Source of the DNA: Phylloscopus collybita
Lineage: Eukaryota; Chordata; Aves; Passeriformes; Phylloscopidae
NCBI GenBank assembly: GCA_027886175.1
Contig: JAJNNQ010000004.1
Span: forward strand, 16,039,501-16,103,500
Direction of reading: 5' to 3'
Length of the DNA: 64,000 nucleotides
Part shown: in pieces, positions 36,670 to 50,067 of the stretch
Layout: each line of letters starts with the position of its first letter
Numbering within the stretch: position 1 is the first letter of the stretch
Program-made: the position numbers and the translations under genes
The notes under the pieces: generated by a model
Databases searched by the model: none
The model's input: only the letters and a program-made list of their open reading frames with translations
Told to the model about the DNA's origin: nothing

Positions 36670-36830
36670 CAGCAGCAGTGGTCTCTTCATTCCTTCTCTC
36701 ACCTTACACTCTACATATGCTGAAAAGGGATTTCCAGGCTTCTTTTTGATGAAATTCATATACTGTAGTCAGACTTATTAGGTTTGATTTTTCAATATTT
36801 TCAATCCTAGCCTTACTGATGAGAACAAAC

Positions 36831-36957
36831 CATAGAATTATGAAATGGCTTGTGCTGGGAGTTCTAAGCATCATCTAGTCCAACCCCCTGGAAATGAGCA
36901 TTGACATCTCCAACTACATCACATTACTCAGAGACCCATCCAATGCTGCAGAAGAAC
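36831..36957 (-). mobile_element. CR1 LINE 3' end, short copy, reverse orientation
   Basis: CATAGAATTATGAAATGG, CATCATCTAGTCCAACCCCC and GACATCTCCAACTACATCAC...CATCCAATGCT follow the avian CR1 3' end in reverse. Truncated to about 127 bp and diverged. Confidence 0.85.
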
Positions 36958-39559
36958 AATAAATTCTAGCTAGTTATAAAAGAATTCACTCTGTAAGACA
37001 AGTGTGAATAGCTTTCACACATTATCACTGTCCTGTGATCAGGAAAAGCACATTTATTGCTATGAATTATAGAGTCCAAAGCCCCAATGCATCTCTAATT
37101 ACAACACACTTTTATTTACACTGCAGGGGTTATTATCCTTAGCAAGCATGCTTACCTGGAACATGATAGTAGGGAGCAACGTATTTCAAGCATTTCAAAA
37201 CTGGGTCCCTTCTTTTCAATCTGCAGCTCAGCCTTCATAAATATGCTTTCACCCAAATAAAAAAACTCCAACTTCTGGCACTCCTTCTTTAAGCAACTTT
37301 TTGCTATCCCTCAATAATGCAGCTCACCAAAAAAAACCCTTATTCTTCCATTCCCAACATAAGCAGACTTGGCTCAAATTTGTAAAGCTCCCACCTTTCC
37401 ACTAAATTTCTCAAATGCAGCTTCCACAAAGGGAATACCATCATCCATTTACTGTTTATCCAGCTCATGTAACAATTCACTAAAAAAAACACCAAAATTT
37501 AACCCTTGATATTAAAAAGCACTCCAGATGCTTAAAACCAAATTCTTGATGCCCTACCCAGCATGGAAAAGTCTGAAAAAACTGTCACTACTTTGTGAAG
37601 CCCATGGATGTCTTAGTTGCTAAACCTCTCCTCAAAATACAGAACAAGGAGAACAAACATATTGATATAAGTATTTAGTTCAATAAAGCCAAATGGCTTC
37701 ACATAAGAAAGTTCTAGAATATTTCACTTATCAGAAGAACAAAATGGCGTTGCTCACTATGCCATGGGTGAAATATGTTGCAAGATTAAGACAAAATTAA
37801 TTTTCTTAATTAAAAAATCCTAATAAAAACCTTCCACTTTACAAGTCTGAGGATAGAATATTGAAAAGGCCCTAAAAACTATTAATTAAAAGACTTTGAT
37901 TTGTTTTGCTGAATAAAGCATTTAGATTGTTGATAGCTGAAGATAGTTGAATCCATGTAAAACTGATATAAGAATATTGGCGTTAGTGAGACAGAACTCA
38001 CATTTGCACTAAGAAGTAGTTTCCTGATCCAGAAAAAATATATATCATTAATTACTTTTTCTTCCCAGAATAAATTTGAAAAAACTTCTACTGACTTAAC
38101 CTGGTCTCACAGTAGTGATCATTGCAATGATTTAAAAGGGATGTAAATATATATATGTATATATATAAAAATACGCATTCTGAAACCTATATATACTACT
38201 ATAGATTTTCAGACACTATTTCAAATAAAATAAGTTCTACTAATGTAATCTATATTGCAGCATATATGCAGGATGAAAGAAGAGGAGCATGATATAGTCC
38301 CCCCAACAGCTACTTTTTAAAAATGGTATTTGAAATACAAGAAATGGAAGAAGTGGAAATTAATACAATCTTAACTCACAATCAACAGATCATAAGTTAA
38401 TTCTATTAAAATGTGACTACTGTTGTGTTAAAATAAACAAACTTCCTTCAGCGTTCTGGTTAAGTGAATTAAACTTTTCTTGATATATTCTCACTTGAGG
38501 CTCAAGAATCCATTACAAATGTCTAAACCAAGACTGGAAAACCTATGTCTTGTGGCCTTTTTCATATTATCATTTTAATTTTAAAAATATCTCAAGAGGT
38601 AAAAAAGCAGTGAAGATGAAAGTATTTCTATTAAAAGAAAAAAGAAAGAAACCCTGCACAATTTAATTAGCTGACAAACCAGAGCTTTGTTAAAAGTAGT
38701 AAATATAATCAAGATTATTGCTCAGACACAGGAAAAAAAATCTCCCAGCATGCCTTTGAAGAACGATATTTAAATTCACCAAAAGATCAATTACTGTTTG
38801 CAAGGATAACTATGGAAGTTAATAGAGAGCATTGGCAAGCATTGTTCTCATAATAAGCCAGCAAAGTACCACGGATAAATTAATACAAAGTGTTAAGGCA
38901 TTAGAGACTACGGCACTCTCAAAACGCAGCTCAGTCACATACAGAAAATTAGCAGAGGAAGGGCATAGCCAAGACTCTGAAAAAACACAGCCCACAAATT
39001 AATATGCAAACTCTTGTTAAGCTTTGGTGTTAGTTAGTGAGTATTCAAAACTCAAAATACTTTTCAATGAAAGTATTCTTCTTCAGCTGGCTCCTCTTAA
39101 GATGTCCCCTTAAGGCAACTCATGTACTAACTTCTCTTCATCTGAATTACAGCCTGTAGGGACTTGCTGAGCCATGCACACAGAAATGAAGCGGGAGAAC
39201 TTCAGCAATCTTACACCTGGACCTAAAAGGGGTGTTTTATGAAGCCTAGTGCTCTCTTCCACATTTTCCTATGAAAAGTTAAGACGGAAAGAAATATGAC
39301 AAAAGAACACTCTTTAACTCTGTATTTCACAAAGCTTAGTTAGTGCACTTCAAATGTGTCACTGGTGTCTCAGGTGCTTTTAGACTGTGCCTTAGGCAAT
39401 GAAAAACAATGTACTTATCACCTCAGCAACTGGTTCTTGGCTATGAAGTCAGGGACCTGCCAACAGCCTCCTGGAATGGTTCAGTGACAAGTGTTCATGG
39501 ATAGGAAAACCTCTGCAATTAGTAGAGGTTGTCCATCTTTTGATTTCTTTGGAGCTCGA
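36958..39559. other. Unique sequence with a small (TA)n run
   Basis: (TA)n interrupted by one G at 38,146-38,167. On the minus strand a frame of about 51 codons ends at a CCAG/GTAAGC donor-like site (37,152-37,155), but no good acceptor or homology was found. Confidence 0.5.
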
Positions 39560-39650
39560 AGATGAACTCCTGAAGAAAGCTACTGTCTGAGAAATCCATA
39601 GAGAACTGATAGCCAGGAGGCCAGACTAGATGACGGTTCTCAGGGGCCTG
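39560..39650 (+). mobile_element. Possible ancient CR1 3' end, forward orientation
   Basis: CAGGAGGCCAGACTAGATGACGG followed by GGGGCCTG matches the usual tail phrase of amniote CR1 elements ('...ggtcagactagatgat...ggtccctt'). The upstream part is too diverged to recognise, and the final ATTCTATGA repeats are missing, so this is a weak call. Confidence 0.4.
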
Positions 39651-42600
39651 AAAATTGCTAGAAGATACATGAATAGATATGTCAATGAACTAGAACAATG
39701 TGTTATTGTTTATGCTGTATTCACACATTTGCATTCCGGCACATATTTGCAAACACTCCAGCTGCATTCACTATGTTAACACTCAGTGTGGCAAACAGTG
39801 GAGTTGTTAGTGAGAGCAGCCTGGAGGAGCTGCATCTTGTGATTTGAAAAGAGTATATATTTATCCCAAGGCATCAAGAATGCCTCCTTTCAGGGCTGAA
39901 CTGAATTGATTGTGTGGGAAAAGTTCCCTAGAGATGAACAAAAATGCCTCCATGTCATGGAATTACTAATAGCCTACTGGCATATATGACAATGAATCCT
40001 GAAAGTATAGCAATGGGGAAATGAAAGGAGCATCTCAGAATGAAACCCAGTCAAGTCGGCTGTAATTTGTGAAGAGTAACCTCAGTGCTGGGAAAAGCCC
40101 CTACTTACCATACCTATTTAAAAATCCAAATTTTGTCAGGCAAAGAGCCTAGGTGTTCTGTGCCCAGAGCTGTTAGAGCACCTGCAGAGGCTGTGTCGAG
40201 CATGTGAAGACAGAACAAGGCACAATTCCAGAAATTCAGAATTAAAATCCTGTAGTGGAAGCTGAACACATTAAATCATGCACTTTCTGGTTTCTAGAGT
40301 CTTTGTATTAGCTATTCTCTATATCCTCAAAAACTACAGAGCACCAATGAATAATCTTAACCCCATGTTAGTGAAGCTTTCATTCATTTATTTCCTTGGT
40401 CTTCAAAGCAACACATTTCCTGGCAGACCCTTAATTCAGAGGCCTAATCCTTCTTTCCATTTATGTGAATTCTTTGAGGAGATACTTCTGAATACAGAAT
40501 GCTCTAATTACCCTTTTCTTTGCCCTTACATCATCCTCCCATTTCTCTGCTGTTCAGCAGAGCTTGATTCACACTCTTGAGGTATTCTTCCAGAAAGAGA
40601 GATCTTAGTAAAGGTATGGAGAACTGAAAAAGCAGAGGATGCAAGAATAGCAAAGGACCAGCTTGCAAAAAGGCTGTATTTAAAAGGTTGTGAAAGAGCA
40701 GGGATCAGAAGTACAAGAGGAAGATATAGAAAGGCAAGGCTTATGCCTTATGAAATTCAGACTTTGTACTCTGTTCTTACAAGTTCATTATGCAGTTTGG
40801 GGGAAAATGCTCAAAACTTAACCATGCCCAAAATTATCCTGTGATTTGCTGTTTTTAAGCTGCTATTGTTACAGTTCACAAGCAACTACAGAATTAACCC
40901 AGTCACCTTATCAAGCTTTGGAGAAAGTCCAAACTACCCTGCACTCCTCTGATTCAAAAAGCCTATATATTGACAAAGATAACATTATCACAGATATCTC
41001 CCTTCTTTAAACCAAGAATTCCAAAACTAATAGTAAGGGATATGCTCTGTGGGACCTAAGCTTCTAACAGGCAATGACTTCAGATGCTCTTCTGTGGATG
41101 CAACGCATGTCTCTAATCATATGTGACTCAATGTATGAACTGTACATGAAAACCAGAGGCTCATTTGTAACATGATGTTAGCCGAAACACTGAGCATCAC
41201 ATGTGAACCCACCTCTTTCTCCCAGTATGGGGATCACACAACCAGCACAAGGCAAGCTTTCTGTGTTCCAGGAGGAAGGTGCACACTGATGGTGATGGCT
41301 TCAGCCTCTTGTCCCTGCCCTTCAGAGATATCACAGGCATGTATGAGGGGAAAAAATGAATCGAGTCTCTTAAGAGCACAGAAATAAATCCTACTGGATG
41401 ATTTCCACTGGACTTGTTAATGTCTGTGCAGGAAATCTGGTAGATTGCTGATCGCTCTTAGGATGTGACCAGCTACACAGAACCATCAAATCTCAGAACT
41501 TAAAAACTCCAGAGGAACCAAACAGGTGCTGTAGGGATTTTCTTTTTGGCCTAAAAAAAGGGGAAGTATTTGATACCCATATATATTAGAAGCAGAAAAC
41601 ACTGTTTCTGCAGTTCACTACTTATTTTAGAAGTAAAAATATTGCAGGCACTCTCACTGAAAAAACCCAAAACAAAACCCACATGTAAATGTGAAATGGC
41701 AACACTATTTCACAACCAGAATTCTATCCAAGTTGTGTATTTTAGAATACTCAGGGGAAATGAAACAAAAAGTACCCAATTATCAGCAAGTTGGTGTTAC
41801 ATAATATTATTATAATAACATTCAAATAAATAGATCAATAAATACATCAATAAATGATAACACAGACACAAGGAAAATTATTATTTAATTAGTAATTTGG
41901 TATTGTTAGACTTCACTACTTCTGACCTGCACAAATTTTGTGTTCCTACATTTAGAAAAGACATTAAAAGAAAGTATCTCCCTTACTTCTATTCCACAGC
42001 AGATAATGCTTGCACTTGAACAATAACAAGAAACAGTTGGAATCAATTCAAGCAGTAGCTTGGGTTGCAAACAGAGAAAATGCAGCTTCTTGTTACATTG
42101 AGCAATTCCTGTTGCAATTTTAATAAATACTTTAATTAGGAAAAAAACCACCAACATCTCAATTGCCCTATGAGGCTATTACATTCTTCCTGTTTTGTAC
42201 ACTATAAAAGTATTTGGAAATCAATATGACTCAAGCAGCACACAAAGTACTGAAAATAGAAACACCAGTCACTCAGCAGGATATAGCATCCTTGAACTTT
42301 CAAATGAGAATAGTTAAGAAAGAATAATTCCTGTAAAATATGGCACTTTCATGCCAACAATAACTTCTTTTATAGAGTTTCTAGAAAACTTTTACAATTA
42401 CCATTATAAAATAGCATTAGGGAAAGCAGTATTCCACTTGGTCAGCATAAGGGACACAATTCTAGAAAAAGATTACATGTAACAGCACCTACTGAACCTT
42501 ATCTCCTCCTAATCAGTGAAGATTACTGCCCTTTTATAAGTCACATGAGACACATTATAAAAATGCAAAACCTGCCATCAAAATGCAATTCATTAAGGAA

Positions 42601-45600
42601 ATATTATTATTTTTCTCACTCCCTTATTCTTCAGTTCAATTTAGGGAAATGTTCTATTCCCAGAGTACTTCTACTTCATAATACCCACTGCTTAAGTAAA
42701 GCTGTCTTTTTAGGGCCATCGCTACTGTCCTGGCTATATTTCTGTAACACTCAGTCTTATCTGATTCTCAGATTTGGTCACTACATTTCAGTATGTCAAT
42801 AATACTCCAAAATTCACCTTTATTAAAAAGTTTCCATGAAGAAGATTTGATTCATCATTATAGCACCATAAAGCAACACATGGCTTGGAGGAAGATGAAA
42901 ATCCCAGAGCCTAAGTTTACTCAATGGAGGCTTGAGAGATGCTGTGTGAGTAAGTCACACAGAAGGGGACACTCAGGTTTGCTGAGGCAGGAACAGCACT
43001 GTATGTATGAACTACTGCTCCTACCTGCTTTATCCCATGAACTTGGATGTTTTCTTTGAGAGCCAGACTGCAGCCAAAGGCTGCTGCCATCAGCCACACA
43101 CCTCTCCAGCTACTTGGAACCACCATGGGGATTCCAAAGGAATTCAGAAAGAGAAAATTTTTCACACTTCGGCAAGGGACATTAAAAGCAGGATTTCTTG
43201 GATCTCCATTTTCATTTTATCACATAGCCCTTCTCATAAAACATTCTTAGAAAGATGGTCAGTGTCCAAGGAAAAGTTAAATGATAACAGACACCAATTA
43301 TTCATTCCACACAGGTAAGTTTCTTTGGATTTGCACCCCGTTGTATCTTTTATCTTCAAAACTAAAGAGGTACCTTTTTCAAGAACAAGTAGCAATAGTA
43401 CTTCATCTACTCAGTCTGCTTCAGCTTCTTTAAGATCACTCCATAAAGTTAAATTATAGTTTTGCCCTCTAGCCTCAGTTCAGATTTAAATAAAACAAAG
43501 TATGTCATGAGAATCATGGGACCTACAACATGCTGAAGTGCACAGTGAAAGCTAATTTAAGTGCTAGAAATTAGGTGGAAAAGTGATCTTGAGTTTTACA
43601 GATATTAAAGAAAGGCTTTATTTCAGAACGTAACAGCTTCATAAAGGTAAATCCATGTTTCTTAACATTCCAGCTCTTAATATCCACAATATCATATCAA
43701 TATACAAAATTTCAAGAATAAAGAATATAAAAAAATGCTAAGAATAAAAAAGGAAGCCATTCAGAGGACATTGGATATATTATTTTAAAGCTAAAATAAT
43801 TGGGCTATATTTGTCATGCACTTTCCTCTCAGTAAGATGGTAGGGCAAATCTGAAACACTGATTGTACGCTTAAGCATTCCTTAAACATTATGATATTCA
43901 TGAAATACATATGTGCTACCATGTCTTTATCTTGTAAGAGGAGTTCTTGTAACACTATTGTTCACAAATGTCACTTCCGTAAAATTGCCAGCCTGACATG
44001 CAGCCTGTTTTCCTCAGACCAAAAATAACTTCTTTTGTCTATACTTGAAGTAAACAGTTTCAATTACATTTCGGTTAAATGGCTTGACTTCTTTATTTAG
44101 AGTGCTTTTTCAATACATTTCAAGTGGACTTTACACACTGATCCATTTACTAAAGATAAAAAAAACCCTAAACAACAGAGTCACCTCTTACTGTTCACTT
44201 ATTCAGTAATTTCAGACAGAAGTGAGTCTCTTTATGTCTCTAATGAGCCAATACAGGCTCACACGCAACTAGAATTTTTTTCAAAAGAGATATTACTCAA
44301 AGACACTTTTTTCTGAAAATGTAGCAAATCCATAATTTCAGAAGATCATTTTAAAAGGTGACAAAGTGTGCAAGAACTCACCAGATGCAGTTTCTGTTGC
44401 TGCAATACTATTGCATATTAATGACAGATTTCAATATTCCAAGCCTTCTAACAGCTAATAAACCACTTTTATCCAAGTATGTATCTATTTAATATTGTCA
44501 TTTGTTTAAACTAATGATTCAGGTGACTCTAGAGTGCTTTGAAGTATATGCATTTAGCACACAATACTCCCTTGCTTACAGGCATGGAAGTAATTTCACC
44601 ATCCAACAAGATGTACCAACAAGAGTACAAAAAAAAAAGAACCAACAAACCAAAACAAAACACAAGCAAAACAAAACTTAACAGCCCAGAAAATGTAAGT
44701 CATTTTTCTCGGTACTCCACTGAAGTGATGAATGGATAAACTTTAAGAAAATATGAACATAAATTCACCACGCAATTTTGAGGCAGGTGCAGTAATTTTT
44801 ATCTTCTGACCCTGGTGGCTAGAACTCAACAGAATATACAAATCCAGTAATTTTCAAATATTTGAGTAGTCCCATGAAAGGAAACAGAAGTATCACAGGT
44901 GTAACTTGTACCATATGTAATGGTGTGTTGGATCAGAGCTCCCACACAGTACCATGTAAGAACAACAGTGAAATATTACTGAATAGTTCAGGACTTGAAA
45001 GGTAAGACATTGACATGTTTCTAAAACATACCGGGAAAATAACCAAAAAGTCTGAGAACTTGTATGGCAGTCAAAAGAAACAGGTCTTTCATACTGTTGA
45101 GTCTGAAATCTTCTTGGAGAAGAAAACAAAACAAAACTTGGAAAGCTAATGAACTGATAACAATTAAGTACAGTCCTTAACAGGCTATGCACCTTTGTGT
45201 ACACACTTGTTTGGTCCAGGTAAGATAAGGCATTTATGACTTCTCTTTTTCACATGGACTCTCTGTCAGATGGTATGTAAACTCATTCTGTAGCTTTTCA
45301 TCTAGTGAAGGTTTACAGAATGCTCTACGTCCTGCTCTCAAGATTAGCAGGGAAGAAATTATACCTCTGCTGTTTTCTGAAGTTAGAAGTAAACAAATAA
45401 GAGGGTCAGATTGATAGGCAATGAGAACACAAACACTGACTACACAGATGACACAAGTTTTACTATCTATACAGGACAAGAGCAGGAACCGAGACATTAA
45501 ATTGCTGGAACACTCTGTAAACCACAACACAGGGTACCAGTAACACCTCATCAGAATTGAGACTGGCAAATCCAGCGATCCATTTGCAAAAGAAATTATT

Positions 45601-46006
45601 CAAGTTGGCAGAAAAACAGGAAAAAGATGCTAGGAATTTCTGGGAATGGAAAGCTTATTTACATTAGCAACAAAAGTAGCCTGGCTTGCATAGGATTGTG
45701 ATACAATGGCAATTAGGGAATAAAATTTCTCTTTAAATGTCAAAGGAAGCATTACAGAAAAGTCTTAGGATGAAAGACAACTCTTACACATATACAAAAA
45801 TGAGGGAAGATTTTGTAAAGAGATCAAATAAAAGAGTTCATTGCTCTCAGGGCACAGATACTGGTCAATAACTTAGTTGCAATAGCAAAGGTAAAACACC
45901 CAAGTACAATAAAGTTGCATATAACAATCACATAGCTCAAGATGTCTTTCAGTTTCATTCCACAATTATTATTTTTCCCCTTAGATGACACTTTGTTTTT
46001 ATATTG
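39651..46006. other. Unique sequence, nothing identified
   Basis: About 6.4 kb of AT-rich DNA with AT-rich simple stretches at 41,800-41,870 and an A-rich run near 44,626-44,640. Open frames are at most 111 codons, none with a recognisable domain. A strong donor-like CACACAG/GTAAGT lies at 43,313. Confidence 0.5.
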
Positions 46007-46692
46007 AATCCTAAAATGGTATGGCTCAGAAGGGACCCTAACGATTATCTAGTTTCACGTCCCCTGTCATGGGAAGGAACTTCCCACCAGCCTAGGCTGC
46101 TCAAAGCCCCATCCAACCTGACTCTGAACATCTCCAGAGATAGGGCATCCACCTGTGCCAATGCCTCATCACCCTCAAGGTAAAGAACTTCTTGATAATA
46201 TCTTACATAAATCTATCTTCATTCCATTTAAAACCATCCCCACTTGTCCTGTCACTACATGCCTTTGTCAAAAGTCCTTTTCTGGCTTTCTTACAGGCCC
46301 ATTGGGTACATGAAGGCTGCAGTTAAGTCTTCCTGGAGCCTGCTCTTTTCCAGGCTGAACATCCCCAGCTTTCTCAGCTTTTCTTCATAGGGGAGGTGCT
46401 CCAGTTCTATGACGATTTTTGTGACTCTCAGCACTCGCTACAGCAGGTCCATGCCCTTCCTGTGCTGGGGACCTAAGAGCTGGATGCAGCCCTGAGGGTA
46501 GGGTCTCACCAGAGCAGAGAAGAGGGACAGAATCCCCTCCCTCACCCTGCTGACCACACTGATTTTGATGAAGCCCAGGACACGACTGGTTTTCTGGACT
46601 GCATCCAGCTTCTCATCCATCAGCACCCCCAAATCCTTCACCTCTGGGCTGCTTTCAACCCATCCTCTACCCAGCCTGTACTTGTGCTTAGG
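46007..46692 (-). mobile_element. CR1 LINE, longest copy (about 690 bp), reverse orientation
   Basis: Read in reverse, it covers the 3' UTR and the C-terminal part of ORF2: CTGTCATGGGAAGGAAC, GCTCAAAGCCCCATCCAACC, CTTGTCCTGTCACTACATGC, CCAGGCTGAACATCCCCAGC, GAGGTGCTCCAG and ACCCAGCCTGTACTTGTGCT are all standard avian CR1 blocks. It is 5'-truncated at 46,692. Part of ORF2 still translates (separate entry). The 3' terminal ATTCTATGA repeats are worn away. Confidence 0.95.
46438..46641 (-). pseudogene. CR1 ORF2 (reverse transcriptase) C-terminal remnant
   Basis: A 67-codon open stretch inside the CR1 copy keeps the conserved C-terminal pattern of the CR1 ORF2 protein: [12 protein letters not shown], then VLGFIK, then [11 protein letters not shown], then CIQLLGPQH and KGMDLL. 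In an intact element ORF2p carries endonuclease and reverse transcriptase and primes cDNA synthesis at the target. Here the catalytic domains are absent through 5' truncation. About nine or ten residues that usually stand between the LD and the AxKKAN/RILG part are deleted, in frame. It is a non-functional fossil, not a host gene. Confidence 0.9.
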
Positions 46693-48185
46693 TATTTATA
46701 TGTCAAAGCATTTATATGCCAAAAGAGATTCATGTAATCAGCATAAACATTCAAACAACATAGCCATACCAGCAGCAGTAAATATGCAGCAGTAAATATG
46801 CTAAAGTACCATGGCCTTAATTATTACAATACATTACTTTGCTATGAAAATAATTAAATGCTATACTAGTAGCCTCTAAGACAAAAAGAATTTATTTCAC
46901 TATATGATCTAGTAACTCTTGAATCTGATTACAAAACCAGAAAACAGTAACAAAAATACTTGAATAAGTATTGAATAACGGGGCACAGGAGGGAAAAACC
47001 TGACTTTGGTAATGAATTTTAAAATGTGAGTTGTTAATATTTTAAATATAGAAAATGGGAAAAGGTCAGAGAGGTCTACTAAGTAATCCCTAACTATATA
47101 CCAAAGTCTCCAGAAGATTCCCTTTCAGACTAGGTGTCAGGGCAGATACCCATTAACAATGGAACACCTGAACTATTTTAGATCTAATGAATCAGCAGGA
47201 GAAATACATATGGTGTTGATACACCAGCCAACACTTCTCCTCTGGGAATGGCATACAAAAAGCTGATCAACTCCTTAAATATCCACTGTTGAGTAAAACT
47301 TTCAGAACTAAAATATAAAGTATTGTTCAAAATAGCAAGGCTTCACAAAATGAAACTACAAGTGTAGCAGCTGTCATAATAGAAACTCATATGAAAGCTC
47401 TTTGCTGTCAGTTTCTGTGAAGAAATACTAACTTTCAAGACCAAGATTTGGATAACAACTTTGTGGACCCTCTTAGCCATTCCTGTCTCTCCAATTTCTG
47501 TGCATATTTCCCTGCTCTGTAACAATGGTATTACTCTTTCTCTCATACTTGTGCCCACAGTAGTTGGTAATGCAAATAATTTCCATAAACCAAAGGTTTG
47601 AGGTGTCACATAAATCATTGCATTATCAGTACTATCATCATATATGTTCTGAATTGTAAAATACAGCAATTCTAAAAAGGTGCATATTTCAACTTGCTTT
47701 TGAAAGATGTAAAAAACCTTTCCAGCATAATTACCAATAAACAATGGTAATCTATGCATTTTCTCTGGGGGTTTATTACTAGTAGAGTATTTAACCTACA
47801 TGCTGCTACTGGAAGAGATGCAACGGACTGTGACAACAACCTCTTTAGGTGAGAGCAAGCATTCCTGCTTGCCAGCAGAAGCCAAGCATTCAGCTGGCTG
47901 GCCTTGGTGTATAGTATACAGCAAGGTCATGATAACCCCCATGCCTGCACCAACAGGCAGTAGCACCGGTGTGACAGCCCCCTCCCGAGGTACCAGGCTG
48001 TGCTTTACTGATTTACTACAAGAGTTCTGTGTTTTCAGAAACAGCAATAAAAACTCTTGTGACAGCAGGATCACAGTTTAACATCTGACAATCAACTCAA
48101 GTTGAAAAAGAGGAATTCAGTATAATGCTGTTTTTAGTTATTTTGAAGACAAATATGTAGAATCCAAAAACTCATGGAATACAGG
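46693..48185. other. Unique sequence with a 14-bp tandem duplication
   Basis: AGCAGTAAATATGC is repeated exactly head to tail at 46,774-46,801. A 138-codon minus-strand frame (47,343-47,759) has no known domain and is about as long as chance allows once or less in 64 kb. A GC-richer piece at 47,860-48,010 is open on both strands but unrecognised. Confidence 0.5.
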
Positions 48186-48272
48186 AAAAAAAAAAACAAA
48201 AACAAAACAAAACAAACAAAAAAACCCACAAAAACAAAACAAAACAAAAAAAAAATCCACCAAAAAAAACAC
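48186..48272. repeat. A-rich (AAAAC)n-like simple repeat
   Basis: Runs of 4-10 A separated by single C for about 87 bp, ending ACACCCCACC. Similar in type to 36,541-36,669 and 57,630-57,668. Confidence 0.9.
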
Positions 48273-50021
48273 CCCACCAACAGAGCACTGATTACTCCAA
48301 AACTGAAAATTCCAGCTTCAGAATTCCTGCTTCAGAATTAGCCTACACTGTTGAATAAGATCAGTTCAATAAATATTAACCATTAAATATACCTAAGCAA
48401 AGAAAGATAGTATTTGTCCTCAGCTTTGCCAGGAAAGTGTTTAACTCCATCCTGATGGGATATCCAACAGCAATGTGTAATAAAGATAGCCAAGACCTAA
48501 AAAGACAAAGATGTGGTTTTTAAAACAGATATTGCTCTGAGAGACAGACTAAGACTCCATTTTGCAAATTAAACATGTAGAATAGTAGCATGAGGGTAAG
48601 CCTGTTCACCATTATTTAAAAAGTTACATATGGCCTTTTAGGCTAGTGTTCTCACTGCCTTTAATGGAAGAACGTGAAGACTGAAAAGAATAACACCTCT
48701 TAGTAATCTTCAAAAAACCAGAATTGCACCGTTCACAGCACTCAGGGCTTATGAAAACTCAGAACCTAGCAGCTGGTACAAATGATAAATTATAAGTTAT
48801 AAACCAGCATGCCTGGCTATTTTCTGGGAAAGAAAGTGTATTCAATCTCAAATTTCAGAACTGATTTGAAACTAAAAATGGGCCAGAGGCATATGTCGGT
48901 TTGTTTGTTTGCTTTATATTTTAATTCATTTACTTACTTAAAATCGGTTTTGCATGTCAACAAAAGCTTGAGGGGTGGGGGAAGAATTTCCAGTAACTGA
49001 GTTTATTTTTGCAATAAATACCATCTTCATTCTTAACACAATTTTACTCATATAATAATGCCATTGTTTCTTTATCTTTCCCTCAATACTAGTCTCTAAA
49101 GTGATTATGGCTAGATAACGAGCTTTAAAGGCTAGGAAATTCAAAGAGTTTGTAAGAGGGGAAGAAAAATAAGGCTATTTGGTTTTTCAGTAAAAGGATG
49201 GTACATTTTTTCCATGTAAAAAAAGGTAGCGATTTTATATCCTCACGCAATCCTGTGCTCATGGCCACAGACAAGGCAACATGATAATTATTAGGCAGTG
49301 CAGCATCTTATTGGAATTGTAATGAAAACTCCAAATACAATTACATTTTGTTTTTATCCAGACTAAGTTAACTCGTACTTAACAGTGTGACTTACCCACC
49401 CACACAGGGTGCTGAACCGATCTTTTTCAACAGAAGTTTCTGATGAGGACTCTGAATAACATTTATGCTGACATGTCTCAGGCATTTGACTGGTACAAAC
49501 ATGAATTGCTAAAAATGACATGTGCCTTGTAATCACTGTTTCATGAATACCACTTCTCCATGGAAAAACATCTTGTAAAGTTAATACAATGCTGACACAT
49601 GTGAAGTCAATTGCATATTAATTTTACTGTGACTAACAAACCTGCATCACTGTTTTTGCTTTAGACTTACAATATATTTGAAGTGCAATCCAGGCAAGAT
49701 ACTTACACAAGTAATTTCCACCCTCCCCACTTTTTCCCTCCATATAATGGGCAAACATTTCATCACTTTTATTTTTATTTATTTTAAGGTTCCTGCCATA
49801 GAGCATCATTTAGTCACAGCAGACAAGACCTGTACAGGATGCAGAAAATACTAGATGCTCTGGAAACTGTTAGGTTGACTCTGTTTATTATTTTTAATGA
49901 CAATTTGGTCATATGACAAGAATGACAGATTTACATGCAGATGTATTCATCCTTTTTAATATGTCTCTTTGGGAAATGGGATTTGAAACAGAACCCAAGG
50001 AATAGATTCAAATGTTCTTAG

Positions 50022-50031
<10 letters not shown>
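48273..50031. other. Unique sequence, nothing identified
   Basis: No gene or interspersed repeat was recognised. Confidence 0.55.

Positions 50032-50065
<34 letters not shown>
50032..50065. repeat. Poly(A) run, 34 nt
   Basis: An uninterrupted run of 34 A. There is no AATAAA in the 30 bases before it and no target duplication visible around it, so it is read as a microsatellite rather than the tail of a processed copy. Confidence 0.95.

Positions 50066-50067
<2 letters not shown>

Noticed and set aside
36451..36759. Lys-rich and Phe-rich frames over the A-rich repeat
   Set aside because: Microsatellite translation only.
43255..43312. Plus-strand segment ending CACACAG/GTAAGT
   Set aside because: Open in one frame but with a weak acceptor and no known peptide.
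47343..47759. 138-codon minus-strand frame
   Set aside because: No recognisable domain, and a rough estimate from stop-codon frequency gives about one such frame by chance per few windows of this size.
50032..50065. Poly(A) run as the tail of a processed pseudogene or SINE
   Set aside because: No polyadenylation signal before it, no recognisable transcript upstream and no target duplication. CR1 machinery in birds rarely produces poly(A)-tailed processed copies.
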